Assembly (NCBI GenBank): GCA_963665915.2
Contig: CAXXSG010000002.1
Coordinates: 372,001-436,000 of the forward strand
Direction of reading: 5' to 3'
Source: JAFGRU01 sp963665915
Lineage (GTDB): Bacteria; Desulfobacterota; Desulfuromonadia; Desulfuromonadales; JAAYDE01
DNA: 64,000 bases
Part shown: positions 17,201 to 26,223 of the stretch, in pieces
Position numbering within the stretch: position 1 is the stretch's first letter
How the letters are laid out: each line of letters starts with the position of its first letter
Position numbers and translations under genes: made by a program
The notes under the pieces: model-generated
The model's database searches: none
Seen by the model: the letters and a program-made list of their open reading frames with translations, nothing else
Told to the model about the DNA's origin: nothing

Positions 17201-19114
17201 GTGAAATTGGATGGCAAAATTCCTTCCGGGCCGATCGACCAGAAATGGGAAAAACACGTTCGTGAGTCCCGCCTGATCAATCCGGCCAATAAGAGAAAGT
17301 TTCGCATCATTGTTGTGGGAACAGGTCTGGCGGGGGCCTCCGCGGCCGCATCTCTTGGCGAATTGGGTTTTAATGTCGACGTCTTCTGCTACCAGGACAG
17401 TCCCAGGCGGGCGCACAGTATCGCGGCCCAGGGTGGAATAAACGCGGCCAAGAATTACCGCAATGATGGCGACAGCGTTTTTCGCCTGTTTCACGACACG
17501 GTTAAAGGTGGTGATTTCCGTGCCCGTGAAGGCAACGTTTACCGTCTCGCGGAACTGAGCGGCAACATCATCGACCAGTGCGTGGCTCAGGGTGTTCCCT
17601 TCGCCCGGGACTATGCCGGCTATCTCGACACCCGCTCTTTTGGCGGTGCCCTGGTACAGCGGACCTTTTATGCCCGGGGGCAGACCGGTCAGCAGCTTCT
17701 GCTGGGAGCATACCAGGCTCTTTCAAGGCAGATTCATGACGGTCAGGTCAAGCTTTATTCGCGCACGGAAATGCTCGACCTGGTGGTGGTGGGCGGCGAA
17801 GCCAAGGGGATTATTGTCCGGGATATGGTTTCCGGCGAGATCAGCACCCACGCCGCAGACTGTGTGGTGCTGGCCACCGGCGGCTATTCGAACGTCTTTT
17901 ATCTCTCAACCAATGCTATGGGCTGCAACGTGACTGCAACCTACCGGGCGTATAAAAAAGGCGCCCTGTTCGCCAATCCCTGCTACACCCAGATTCATCC
18001 CACCTGTATCCCGGCAAGCGGTCATTATCAGTCGAAGCTGACCCTCATGTCCGAATCGCTCCGTAACGATGGCCGCATATGGGCACCCAAACAGGCCGGC
18101 GACAAGCGCGCGGTCAGGGACATCCCCGAACAGGAACGGGATTACTATCTGGAACGCAAATATCCGACTTACGGCAACCTGGCGCCACGCGATATTGCTT
18201 CCCGTGCGGCCAAGGAGGCCTGTGATGATGGCCGTGGGGTTGGTGCCACCGGCCGCGGGGTCTATCTTGATTTTGCCGACTCCATCAACCGTCTGGGGCG
18301 CGATACCATCGAGACCCGTTACGGCAACCTCTTTGAGATGTACGAACGCATCACCGGCGAGAGCGGGTACGATGTTCCAATGCGCATCTACCCGGCTCCC
18401 CATTACACCATGGGCGGTCTCTGGGTCGACTACAATCTGCAGAGCAACCTCCCGGGGTTGTTTGTCATCGGTGAAGCCAATTTTTCCGACCACGGTGCCA
18501 ACCGTCTCGGTGCCAGCGCGTTGATGCAGGGACTTGCCGACGGCTATTTCGTACTCCCCAATACGATTGGGAACTATCTTGCTACGACCACCCCCGGCGA
18601 GGTCGATGCGGAGTCGGATGAGTTCAAGATTGGAACGATTGCGGCAAAACACAAGATTTCCAAGCTCCTTTCGATTAATGGCGAAAAGACGGTGGATGAA
18701 TTTCAGCAGGAACTTGGCCATCTCATGTGGGACGATGTTGGAATGGCCCGAAGCGAAGAGAGCCTTAAGGATGCCCTCCAGAAGATTCCCGCACTGCGGG
18801 ATGAGTTCTGGGAAAAAGTCCGGGTGTCAGGTGACTCGCTTGATTTCAACCAGGAACTGGAAAAGGCGCTCCGGGTTGCGGATTTTCTGGAGTTCGGCGA
18901 ACTGCTGGCTTACGATGCCCTTCACCGGGATGAGTCCTGTGGCGGCCATTTTCGCGTGGAACATCAGACTCCGGACGGTGAAGCGCTCCGCAATGATGAC
19001 AAGTTTACCTATGTGGGAGCCTGGGAGTACAAAGGGCCGAACCAGGATCCGGAACTGCACAAGGAAAATCTGGAATTTGCAAACGTTAAACTGGCGGTGA
19101 GGAGTTACAAATAA
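17201..19114 (+). CDS. sdhA: succinate dehydrogenase/fumarate reductase flavoprotein subunit
   Basis: This is the catalytic subunit interconverting succinate and fumarate with covalently bound FAD. The 637-residue protein has the dinucleotide-binding VVGTGLAGASAA near residues 38-50. The flavinylation motif RRAHSIAAQGGINAAKN places His72 as the FAD attachment site. The active-site region includes HPTCIPASGHYQ and RIYPAPHYTMGGLWVD, and DHGANRLGASALMQG is also present. Start is GTG 17201, with aggag 8 bases upstream. It overlaps sdhB by one base (TAATG). The long form with no Tat signal is the quinol:fumarate/succinate:quinone type found in Geobacter. Confidence 0.97.
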   Translation: MKLDGKIPSGPIDQKWEKHVRESRLINPANKRKFRIIVVGTGLAGASAAASLGELGFNVDVFCYQDSPRRAHSIAAQGGINAAKNYRNDGDSVFRLFHDTVKGGDFRAREGNVYRLAELSGNIIDQCVAQGVPFARDYAGYLDTRSFGGALVQRTFYARGQTGQQLLLGAYQALSRQIHDGQVKLYSRTEMLDLVVVGGEAKGIIVRDMVSGEISTHAADCVVLATGGYSNVFYLSTNAMGCNVTATYRAYKKGALFANPCYTQIHPTCIPASGHYQSKLTLMSESLRNDGRIWAPKQAGDKRAVRDIPEQERDYYLERKYPTYGNLAPRDIASRAAKEACDDGRGVGATGRGVYLDFADSINRLGRDTIETRYGNLFEMYERITGESGYDVPMRIYPAPHYTMGGLWVDYNLQSNLPGLFVIGEANFSDHGANRLGASALMQGLADGYFVLPNTIGNYLATTTPGEVDAESDEFKIGTIAAKHKISKLLSINGEKTVDEFQQELGHLMWDDVGMARSEESLKDALQKIPALRDEFWEKVRVSGDSLDFNQELEKALRVADFLEFGELLAYDALHRDESCGGHFRVEHQTPDGEALRNDDKFTYVGAWEYKGPNQDPELHKENLEFANVKLAVRSYK

Positions 19115-19854
19115 TGAATCTGACATTATATGTCTGGCGCCAGAAGGGGCCGAAAGATAAAGGCGGTCTGGAACAGATCGAAGCCAAGGGTGTGGATGAG
19201 GATATGTCCTTCCTGGAGATGCTGGATGGGGTGAATCAGGATCTCATTAAAAATGGCAAGGTGCCGATCGCTTTTGACCATGACTGCCGGGAGGGGATCT
19301 GCGGAACCTGTTCCCTGGCGATTGATGGTATCCCCCATGGCAAAGAGGAAAGAACGACCGTCTGTCAATTGCATATGCGCAAATTCAAGGATGGCGACAG
19401 CATTTATATTGAGCCGTTTCGTGCCAGAGCTTTCCCGGTGATCAAGGATCTGGTGGTCGATCGGCAGGCTATGGACCATGTCATTCAATCCGGCGGATAT
19501 GTTTCAGTAAGCACCGGCTCGCCGGTGGATGCCAACGCCATACTGGTCCCGCTGGAGGATGCCGATTACGCCATGGATGCAGCTGAGTGTATCGGTTGCG
19601 GTGCCTGTGTCGCCGCTTGTCCCAACAGTTCGGCCATGCTTTTCGTGGGTGCCAAGGTGGCCAATCTGGCCAGGCTCCCGCAGGGCCAGGCGGAGGCGGC
19701 CACCCGGGTCTGCATGATGACCGAAACCATGCTCCAGGAGGGTTTTGGAAATTGCAGCAACCATTATGAATGCGAAGCTGCCTGCCCCAAAGGGATCAGT
19801 GTAAAGTTTATCGCCAAGTTGAACCGTGAATATGTCAAATCGTTGAAAGATTGA
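19114..19854 (+). CDS. sdhB: succinate dehydrogenase/fumarate reductase iron-sulfur subunit
   Basis: This subunit carries electrons between the flavin and the membrane haems. The 246-residue protein binds a [2Fe-2S] centre (CREGICGTCSLAIDG and a later Cys), a [4Fe-4S] centre (CIGCGACVAACPN) and a third centre using the cysteines of CSNHYECEAACPKG, i.e. the usual three-cluster arrangement. The start is fused to the sdhA stop as TAATG, indicating translational coupling. The operon is closed by the hairpin at 19885-19916. Confidence 0.96.
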   Translation: MNLTLYVWRQKGPKDKGGLEQIEAKGVDEDMSFLEMLDGVNQDLIKNGKVPIAFDHDCREGICGTCSLAIDGIPHGKEERTTVCQLHMRKFKDGDSIYIEPFRARAFPVIKDLVVDRQAMDHVIQSGGYVSVSTGSPVDANAILVPLEDADYAMDAAECIGCGACVAACPNSSAMLFVGAKVANLARLPQGQAEAATRVCMMTETMLQEGFGNCSNHYECEAACPKGISVKFIAKLNREYVKSLKD

Positions 19855-19884
19855 CTCCTGTCTGAATAACTGTTGTATTTAACG

Positions 19885-19916
19885 AGAGGGCAGTCGGCCA
19901 CCGACGGCCCTCTTTT
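19885..19916 (+). terminator. Rho-independent terminator after sdhCAB
   Basis: The arms agagggc (19885-19891) and gccctct (19907-19913) enclose an inner gtcgg/ccgac stem and are followed by tttt. It lies 30 bases past the sdhB stop and just before the cas6-like gene. Confidence 0.8.
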
Positions 19917-19929
19917 CATTCGGATTGTT

Positions 19930-20874
19930 ATGAGCCAGGTCTTTTCCAGTTGTCGTGGAGCTGAGTTCTCCCGGATTCATCTCACTTTGGAGTTTACAGA
20001 GGATTTTTTTCTTCCTCTGGAGGCGATGCTGTGTATGAGAGCTGGGCTGCGGAATGCCGGTCGTCACTTGGCTCGCATGGAGTGTTGCGTCGATTCCAGG
20101 CAGGATTTGCCCGCATCCGAACTGTTTGAACCGCCTCTTCCTGATGATCCGGTTGCAGTCCGACTGTTTCAGAAACCCAGCCCTTTTTTTGCTTTCCGGT
20201 CACCCGAAGGTTTGCCCAGAAAAATTTGTGCCGGGGAGCATTGTGAGATCAGCGTGACGTTCTGGGGCAAGGGGATTCAGCAGATCGGTCAACTGGCGCA
20301 GGTTTTACAGGGGATGGGGAATAACGGATTCAAAGAAGATCATGGATTTTTTGAGCTGGTGGAGATGGAGAGCGAGGATCTGGCAGGAAACCGATTTTCC
20401 ATCTGGACAGAAGGGGAGACTTTCGAAAAATTGGCGCCCGCTATCAATTCCGTGGAGCTTTGGCTGGAACAGTTTCCTCCCTGTAACGGTTCTCTCTCGC
20501 TGAAGTTTTTGACTCCCGCCAGGCTCATTTCCCAGGGTAAGCCGTTGTTCCAGCCGACCTTTCCCCGTATTTTTCCTTTTATTCTGCGGCGGGTGACCTC
20601 CATGTTTTACCATTCCTGTCATTTGGAACTGGAGGTAGATCACAAAAATTTAATCGAGTTGACAGGTTTTGTGCGGGAGAAGGTAAACCGGTTGGTCTGG
20701 GAAGACTGGAAGGTGACGGGCAGCAAAAAGGAGCTGGGCGGGTTTATCGATGAAATTGTTTTGGAAGGGGAGGAACTGGGAAAATTAGCCTGGCTTCTGA
20801 ACCTTGGAACTTTGATGAATATCGGCAAGGGCGCTGCGTATGGGGCGGGTTGTTATCAGGTTGAGCCATGTTGA
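19930..20874 (+). CDS. cas6: stand-alone Cas6-family RAMP endoribonuclease
   Basis: Cas6 proteins cut pre-crRNA within the repeats. This 314-residue protein has the two-part layout of the family: an N-terminal ferredoxin-like half (RIHLTLEFTEDFFLPLE) and a C-terminal half with LKFLTPARLISQGKP, an arginine-rich helix (FPFILRRVTSMFYHSC) and the glycine-rich RAMP loop GKGAAYGAGCYQVE at the end. ATG 19930 is preferred to an upstream frame start at 19873, because that extension lies inside the sdhB terminator. Shine-Dalgarno is weak. No CRISPR array, cas1/cas2 or other effector gene is present in the 64 kb, so it is either an orphan serving a distant array or a domesticated RNase. The catalytic His was not pinned down. 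Confidence 0.78.
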   Translation: MSQVFSSCRGAEFSRIHLTLEFTEDFFLPLEAMLCMRAGLRNAGRHLARMECCVDSRQDLPASELFEPPLPDDPVAVRLFQKPSPFFAFRSPEGLPRKICAGEHCEISVTFWGKGIQQIGQLAQVLQGMGNNGFKEDHGFFELVEMESEDLAGNRFSIWTEGETFEKLAPAINSVELWLEQFPPCNGSLSLKFLTPARLISQGKPLFQPTFPRIFPFILRRVTSMFYHSCHLELEVDHKNLIELTGFVREKVNRLVWEDWKVTGSKKELGGFIDEIVLEGEELGKLAWLLNLGTLMNIGKGAAYGAGCYQVEPC

Positions 20875-20920
20875 TTTGGTTTTGTTAGACAAAATTCTGC
20901 TGTTAACGGGGTTTTGGGGA

Positions 20921-20976
20921 CCGGGGTTGCGACCCCGGACGACGCCTTCTTTCTTTTTACGTCAAAAAGAAAGAAG
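20921..20976. repeat. double hairpin repeat downstream of cas6
   Basis: Two inverted repeats lie side by side: ccggggt-tgcg-accccgg (20921-20938) and a 13-bp perfect stem cttctttcttttt/aaaaagaaagaag (20946-20958 and 20964-20976) around the loop acgtc, followed by caaagaaaagg. This composite resembles intergenic hairpin elements that recur in Geobacter-like genomes. It could also end transcription from either side. The rest of the 20875-21373 gap has no gene; ORFs there are spurious. Confidence 0.55.
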
Positions 20977-21315
20977 CAAAGAAAAGGACGCCCCGGCACC
21001 TTGCCCTGCGGGTATAGGCACCTATCGGATTTAGGCATGAATCTACTGCGATAACAGTAAATCGGGCCATATCGCCGCAAATTATCGACAAATAGTCTCG
21101 TTATTCGCTCTCAAATTTGCGACAACCTGCCCTCGATTTCCCGTTATCTCGTAACGACTCCCTAAATCCGACAGGCGCTTTGCGCTCCAGAAACGTTTTG
21201 AGGACGACCAGAATTCGCAAAAAAACGCTCAACTGTCCGTCTATTCTCAAAACGTCCCTTCCGCTCCGGCTGTGGTGCAAGGGGAATACGAAAGACAATT
21301 TTAAAAAGCATATTA

Positions 21316-21353
21316 ACGTAAAAGGCCCGCTCTTTTGAGCAGGCCTTTTACGT
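21316..21353 (-). terminator. strong hairpin terminator after enolase
   Basis: A 12-bp stem (acgtaaaaggcc, 21316-21327, with its complement at 21342-21353) with an inner gctc-tttt-gagc stem lies 21 bases after the eno stop. Read on the minus strand, the left arm supplies the uridine-rich end. The symmetry would also let it act on plus-strand transcripts. Confidence 0.75.
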
Positions 21354-21373
21354 ATGAATATGTTTTTGTCACT

Positions 21374-22660
21374 TTATTTCAGGTTGTAAAAGACATTTTT
21401 TCCGTTGAAAACGGCGGTTTCACCCAGCATATCTTCAATCCGGAGAAGCTGATTGTATTTACAGATTCGGTCGGTCCGGCACAGGGAGCCGGTTTTGATC
21501 TGGCCGGCATTGGCTGCCACAGCCAGGTCGGCGATGGTCGTATCTTCGGTTTCTCCGCTGCGATGGGAAATAACCGCCGTATAACCGGCTCTTTTGGCCA
21601 TTTCGATGGCCTCGAGGGTTTCTGTCAGAGTTCCGATCTGATTGACTTTGATCAGAATGGAGTTGGCAATCCCTTTTTCAATCCCTTCCTTGAGGATCTT
21701 AGTGTTGGTGACGAACAGATCGTCGCCGACAATCTGGATGCGGCTACCGAGACGCTCGGTCATGAGTTTCCAGCCGTCCCAGTCATTTTCCGCATGGCCG
21801 TCTTCAATAGAAATAATCGGGTAACGGTTGACCAGATCCTCATAAAAAGATACCAGCTCTTCAGCGTTTTTCTCAGGCTGGGCTTCAGCGGCCAGGATGT
21901 ATTTGCCGTCTTTATAGAATTCCGAGGATGCGGCATCCATGGCCAGGAGGATATCTTCCCCCGCCTTGTAGCCCGCTTTTTCTATGGCCTCCATGATGAC
22001 CTCAAAGGCTTCCTCGTTTGATTTGAGGTTGGGAGCAAAGCCCCCCTCGTCGCCGACGGAGGTGTTGTAACCTTTGGTTTTGAGAACTTTTTTCAGGGTG
22101 TGAAAAATTTCCGCGCCCATGCGCAAGGCTTCAGTGAAGCTTTCAGCGCCTACAGGCATGATCATAAATTCCTGGATATCAACATTATTATCGGCATGAG
22201 ATCCGCCGTTGAGGATGTTCATCATTGGAACCGGCAGCTCTCGGGCATTGGCTCCGCCGATATACTGGAAAAGAGGAAGGCCGGCTTCCTCGGCAGCAGC
22301 TTTGGCACAGGCCAGGGAAACTCCCAACAGAGCGTTGGCGCCCAGGTTCGATTTTGTTTCGGTGCCGTCGAGCTCGATGAGTTTAAGATCGATACCGGCC
22401 TGATCACTGATTTCCCAGCCGGCGAGGTTCTCCGCGATGATGCTGTTAATGTTGTCCAGCGCTTTGAGAACCCCTTTTCCAAGGTAGCGGGATTTGTCTT
22501 CATCCCTCAACTCAAGGGCTTCACGTTCGCCGGTGGAAGCTCCGCTGGGAACGGCGGCGGTCCCCATTTCACCACTCTCCAGGTAGACCTCTACCTCCAC
22601 CGTGGGGTTGCCACGGGAATCGAGAATTTCGCGAGCATAAATATCCGTAATCTCACTCAT
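21374..22660 (-). CDS. eno: enolase
   Basis: Converts 2-phosphoglycerate to phosphoenolpyruvate. The 428-residue protein (E. coli 432) has the N-terminal ILDSRGNPTVEVEVYLESG, the substrate loop GAFVPSGAST-like segment (AAVPSGASTGEREALELRD), metal ligands in AMDAASSEFYKDGKY, SIEDGHAENDWDGW and VGDDLFVTNTKIL, and SHRSGETEDTTIADLAVA near the C-terminus. ATG 22660 has aggaggg 6 bases upstream. It is divergent from the phoH operon and monocistronic, closed by the hairpin at 21316-21353. Confidence 0.98.
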   Translation of the reverse strand: MSEITDIYAREILDSRGNPTVEVEVYLESGEMGTAAVPSGASTGEREALELRDEDKSRYLGKGVLKALDNINSIIAENLAGWEISDQAGIDLKLIELDGTETKSNLGANALLGVSLACAKAAAEEAGLPLFQYIGGANARELPVPMMNILNGGSHADNNVDIQEFMIMPVGAESFTEALRMGAEIFHTLKKVLKTKGYNTSVGDEGGFAPNLKSNEEAFEVIMEAIEKAGYKAGEDILLAMDAASSEFYKDGKYILAAEAQPEKNAEELVSFYEDLVNRYPIISIEDGHAENDWDGWKLMTERLGSRIQIVGDDLFVTNTKILKEGIEKGIANSILIKVNQIGTLTETLEAIEMAKRAGYTAVISHRSGETEDTTIADLAVAANAGQIKTGSLCRTDRICKYNQLLRIEDMLGETAVFNGKNVFYNLK

Positions 22661-22843
22661 AAAGCCCTCCTGTATGCGTAATGGGAAGCTGGATAGAAAC
22701 TTTTGCGGTAACTATAGCATAAATAATGATCCTTGGAATCCTTTAAGATGTATGGCCAGGGGCAAGAAATAGGATTGATTTTAATCCGGGAGAGTGTTAA
22801 TTGTCTAAACTTGACTTCTCTTTATGTGGCAAAAGAGGCGAAT

Positions 22844-23842
22844 TTGGAACAACCCCACTCCCGGGAGAAGTTTGCCGTGGAAAGCATGGAAACGGCGAAC
22901 CTTCTGTTTGGGCATCAGAATAAATTCCTGAAGCAGATCGAAAAAGCTCTTGATGTCCGGATCGGCTGCCGAGGGACGACGCTGAATATTGAGGGTGATC
23001 CACCGCAGGTGGCGATCACCCGCCGTCTTTTTGAGGAACTTTGCGTCCTTCTGAAAGAGGGTTATGCCCCCTATCCGGCGGATATCGATTATGCGATCAG
23101 GATATTATGCGCGGATTCAAGGGTTTGCCTGAAAAATATTTTCCTCGATAAAATTTTTGTTTCCACACGCAGTAAAGTTATAGCTCCGAAAAGCCTCGCT
23201 CAGAAGTCCTACATTGACTCCATTCGTTCAAACGATATTATTTTCGGCATCGGACCGGCAGGCACCGGCAAAACCTATCTGGCCATGGCCATGGGGATAT
23301 CGTTTTTGCTGAAAAAGGAGGTCAGTCGCATCGTTCTTGTCCGACCTGCCGTGGAGGCGGGGGAAAAGCTGGGGTTTCTCCCCGGAGACCTGGCGGAAAA
23401 GGTCAACCCTTACCTGCGCCCTTTGTACGATGCCCTGTTTGATATGATGGCTTTTGAAAAAGCCCAGGAACTGATTGATAAGGGCATTATTGAAGTGGCA
23501 CCACTCGCTTTTATGCGGGGGCGAACGCTGAACGATGCCTTTATTATTCTGGATGAAGCCCAGAATACCACCCATGAACAGATGATGATGTTTTTGACAC
23601 GGATGGGTTTTGGAAGCCGGGCGGTTGTGACCGGTGACCTGACCCAGATCGATCTCCCGGAAAGTCGTCTTTCCGGCCTCGTGGAAGCACGTAAAATCCT
23701 GGCTGATGTGGAAAGCATCCGCTTTGTTTTTTTCTCGGATATCGATGTGGTGAGACATCCCATCGTCCAGAGCGTCATTCAAGCGTATGACAAATATCAG
23801 TACAGAGCTTGCAATGATGCCGGTGGGACAACGGAACTTTAA
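22844..23842 (+). CDS. PhoH-family ATPase (YbeZ type)
   Basis: PhoH/YbeZ proteins are cytoplasmic P-loop ATPases associated with YbeY and RNA metabolism. The 332-residue protein has an N-terminal region with LLFGHQNKFLKQIEKALDV, Walker A GPAGTGKTYLA, VRPAVEAGEKLGFLPGDL, PLAFMRGRTL and Walker B FIILDEAQNTT, and ends in a VTGDLTQIDLP module. TTG 22844 is chosen because agagg sits 5 bases before it and because the family usually has about 15 residues before LLFG. The frame continues up to a TTG at 22733, so the start is uncertain. It is 5 bases from the 7TM-HD gene and close to ybeY, the expected neighbourhood. Confidence 0.9.
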   Translation: MEQPHSREKFAVESMETANLLFGHQNKFLKQIEKALDVRIGCRGTTLNIEGDPPQVAITRRLFEELCVLLKEGYAPYPADIDYAIRILCADSRVCLKNIFLDKIFVSTRSKVIAPKSLAQKSYIDSIRSNDIIFGIGPAGTGKTYLAMAMGISFLLKKEVSRIVLVRPAVEAGEKLGFLPGDLAEKVNPYLRPLYDALFDMMAFEKAQELIDKGIIEVAPLAFMRGRTLNDAFIILDEAQNTTHEQMMMFLTRMGFGSRAVVTGDLTQIDLPESRLSGLVEARKILADVESIRFVFFSDIDVVRHPIVQSVIQAYDKYQYRACNDAGGTTEL

Positions 23843-23847
23843 AAAAT

Positions 23848-26223
23848 ATGAGTATAAACGGAAAAAAACGCAAGAAAGACAAGTGGTGGCAAGCCCACCT
23901 TTTCAAGCTGAAGAGTGCTCTTCAACTCCTGAATGAAGATCGCCAGAGAAACCTTATCATGGTTCTCCTGGCCCTTTGCCTTGCAGGCCTTATCGTTTTT
24001 AAAGGCGGCGGGATTCCCTCCTATTACATTCCCGGCGATGTCGCCTCCCGGGATATCAAAGCGCCTCAGGATCTGCTCGTTGCCGATGAGGTATTGACTG
24101 AGAAAAAACGCCTGGAGGCTGAAAGGACGGTCCTTCCCCTATATGATTTTGACTCTCGGGCGGGGCACAGGATTGCTCTGTTATTGAGAGATGCGCAGCT
24201 TTTGCTGAACAAGGAAGGTACCAACCCTGCGGTCGAATCAACCACGCAGCCCGAAAGCTTCGAGGCCTTGGAACTCCCCCTTTCCAAGGACGAGTTGAAA
24301 AATTTGCGGGACAATCTTCCGACCGGCAAGAGTTTTGAGCCGATTCAAAAACTGTTTGTCCACAATTACCAGGTAAAAATTGTTGGAAACCTCCAACTTT
24401 TTGAGGTTAATTCCGAGAAGGGTATTATTCTGAGAAACCTTCAGAATAATCAGGAGGCTATAGCCACCGATTTGAAAAAAGTCACCGGTCTCGAAGAGAT
24501 TGCCCGGCGCATGGAAAAACAGCTTCGCGAAGATGCCGATCTGCCCCCCGCTTTGTCCAAGGCTTTGCTGCCGGTTGTGGAAAAGCTCCTGCGACCAAAT
24601 CTGACTTTCAATAAGAATGAGACCGAAGCACGAAAGAGGGCGGCCAGAGATGCTGTTAGTCCGGTCCTGTATCAGGTCAAGAAAGGGGAAATGATTGTTC
24701 GCGAAGGGGAGCGCCTTACCGCGGAACAAGTGGACGAACTGAATGCCTTTCAAAAGAGGGGTGAGGATTTCAGCTTCTTCTATGTGATTATAGGGCTGGC
24801 ATTATCGATTTTCGTGCTTTTTCAGGTATTCCATCTTTTCGCCAAATGGAATATTCGAAAATATTCCCCCTCTCGCAAGGATCTTTTTCTGCTGGCTGGT
24901 CTTCTGGGATTTCTTTTCCCTCTTTTCAAGCTGGCAATTTTTGTTGCCGATGCTCTTGGCAGCGTTTTTCCCTTTATCGATGCTACAGGATACTACTATC
25001 TTCTTCCTTTCGCAGCCGGCGCCATGCTGGTCCGCATTGTCCTGAATTCGGAAATTGCCCTCATTTTTGCGGTTATTTCTTCATGGTTGTTCGGGGCACT
25101 GTTCGGCAACGATCTTTTTATTGCCTTTTATGCTCTTATGGGAAGCCTTATAGGGGCGCACGGTGTCCGGCAGTGTGTGCAGCGATCCTCGCTCTATCTG
25201 GCCGGCCTGCGGCTCTCCCTGTTCAATGGGATGATGGTGCTTGGGCTTTACTTCATGACCACGAAAAGTTTCGATATCCAGCTTCTCTACCAATTGATTT
25301 TTGCCCTGTCGGGTGGTTTGTTGTGCGCCGTGATCGTTACCGGGATCGTGCCTCTGATTGAATCCTTGTTCAAGTACACCACCAACATTAAGCTGTTGGA
25401 ACTGGCGAATATGAACAGCCCTCTGCTCCGTGAACTGATGATCCAGGCGCCGGGGACTTATCACCACTCCATCATCGTCGGCAACTTGGTGGAGGCTGCG
25501 GCGGAAGCGATCAACGCCAATCCTCTTCTGGCTCGGGTGGGTGCTTATTACCACGACATCGGAAAGGTCCGGAAGCCACTTTATTTCATTGAAAATCTTG
25601 GTCGGCAGGAAAACAGGCATGACAAGCTCACTCCATCGATGAGTGCTTTGATCCTGATGGCTCACGCGAAAGACGGAGTTGATCTGGCCCGGGAGTGGAA
25701 GCTTGGGGAGCCGCTTGAGGATATTATCCGCCAGCATCATGGGACCACCCTGATGAAGTTTTTTTATGAAAAAGCAAAAAAACGGAAGGATGGAGGGGAA
25801 ATTCTGGTGGATGAGCGCGACTATCGCTATCCCGGACCCAGACCCCAATCCCGTGAGGCAGCCCTGATCATGCTCGGGGATGCCGTTGAGGCGGCCAGCC
25901 GGACTCTTACGGATCCTACCCCCGCACGAATCAGGGGGATGGTTCAGAAAATCATCAACAACATCTTTATCGACGGTCAGCTGGATAATTGTGATCTTAC
26001 CCTGAAGGATTTTCATCTGATCGCCAAAAGTTTCAATCTGATCCTGACGGGGATGTTCCATCAGCGTATCGATTATCCCGAGCCCGCCTTTAAGGGTAAA
26101 GAAGTGGTTAGAAATAAAAATGGAGACAGTCCAGATAGAGAGCAGGCAGGTAAAGCAAAAGATCGACCTGCCGAAGTTAGAGAAAGTGGCGCAAAAGATC
26201 TTAAGCGCCTTGGAATGTCCTGA
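23848..26223 (+). CDS. PgpH-like 7TM-HD phosphohydrolase (c-di-AMP phosphodiesterase family)
   Basis: This 791-residue membrane protein of the YqfF/PgpH group has an N-terminal transmembrane helix near residue 35, a large extracytoplasmic 7TMR-HDED domain (residues 60-300), a cluster of seven membrane segments (310-510) and a cytoplasmic HD domain. The HD metal ligands are visible in GTYHHSIIVGNLVE, GAYYHDIGKV, ENRHDKLTPSMSAL and DIIRQHHGTTLMKFFYEKA. In Listeria the homologue degrades c-di-AMP; whether this organism uses that messenger cannot be told here. It forms an operon with phoH-like and ybeY, and its 3' end overlaps ybeY by 104 bases. Confidence 0.9.
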   Translation: MSINGKKRKKDKWWQAHLFKLKSALQLLNEDRQRNLIMVLLALCLAGLIVFKGGGIPSYYIPGDVASRDIKAPQDLLVADEVLTEKKRLEAERTVLPLYDFDSRAGHRIALLLRDAQLLLNKEGTNPAVESTTQPESFEALELPLSKDELKNLRDNLPTGKSFEPIQKLFVHNYQVKIVGNLQLFEVNSEKGIILRNLQNNQEAIATDLKKVTGLEEIARRMEKQLREDADLPPALSKALLPVVEKLLRPNLTFNKNETEARKRAARDAVSPVLYQVKKGEMIVREGERLTAEQVDELNAFQKRGEDFSFFYVIIGLALSIFVLFQVFHLFAKWNIRKYSPSRKDLFLLAGLLGFLFPLFKLAIFVADALGSVFPFIDATGYYYLLPFAAGAMLVRIVLNSEIALIFAVISSWLFGALFGNDLFIAFYALMGSLIGAHGVRQCVQRSSLYLAGLRLSLFNGMMVLGLYFMTTKSFDIQLLYQLIFALSGGLLCAVIVTGIVPLIESLFKYTTNIKLLELANMNSPLLRELMIQAPGTYHHSIIVGNLVEAAAEAINANPLLARVGAYYHDIGKVRKPLYFIENLGRQENRHDKLTPSMSALILMAHAKDGVDLAREWKLGEPLEDIIRQHHGTTLMKFFYEKAKKRKDGGEILVDERDYRYPGPRPQSREAALIMLGDAVEAASRTLTDPTPARIRGMVQKIINNIFIDGQLDNCDLTLKDFHLIAKSFNLILTGMFHQRIDYPEPAFKGKEVVRNKNGDSPDREQAGKAKDRPAEVRESGAKDLKRLGMS

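Noticed and set aside
19873..19929. N-terminal extension of the Cas6-like frame
   Set aside because: It would be translated from inside the sdhB terminator; ATG 19930 fits the family start.
20875..21373. CRISPR repeats next to the Cas6-like gene
   Set aside because: No direct repeats with regular spacers are present; only inverted repeats were seen.
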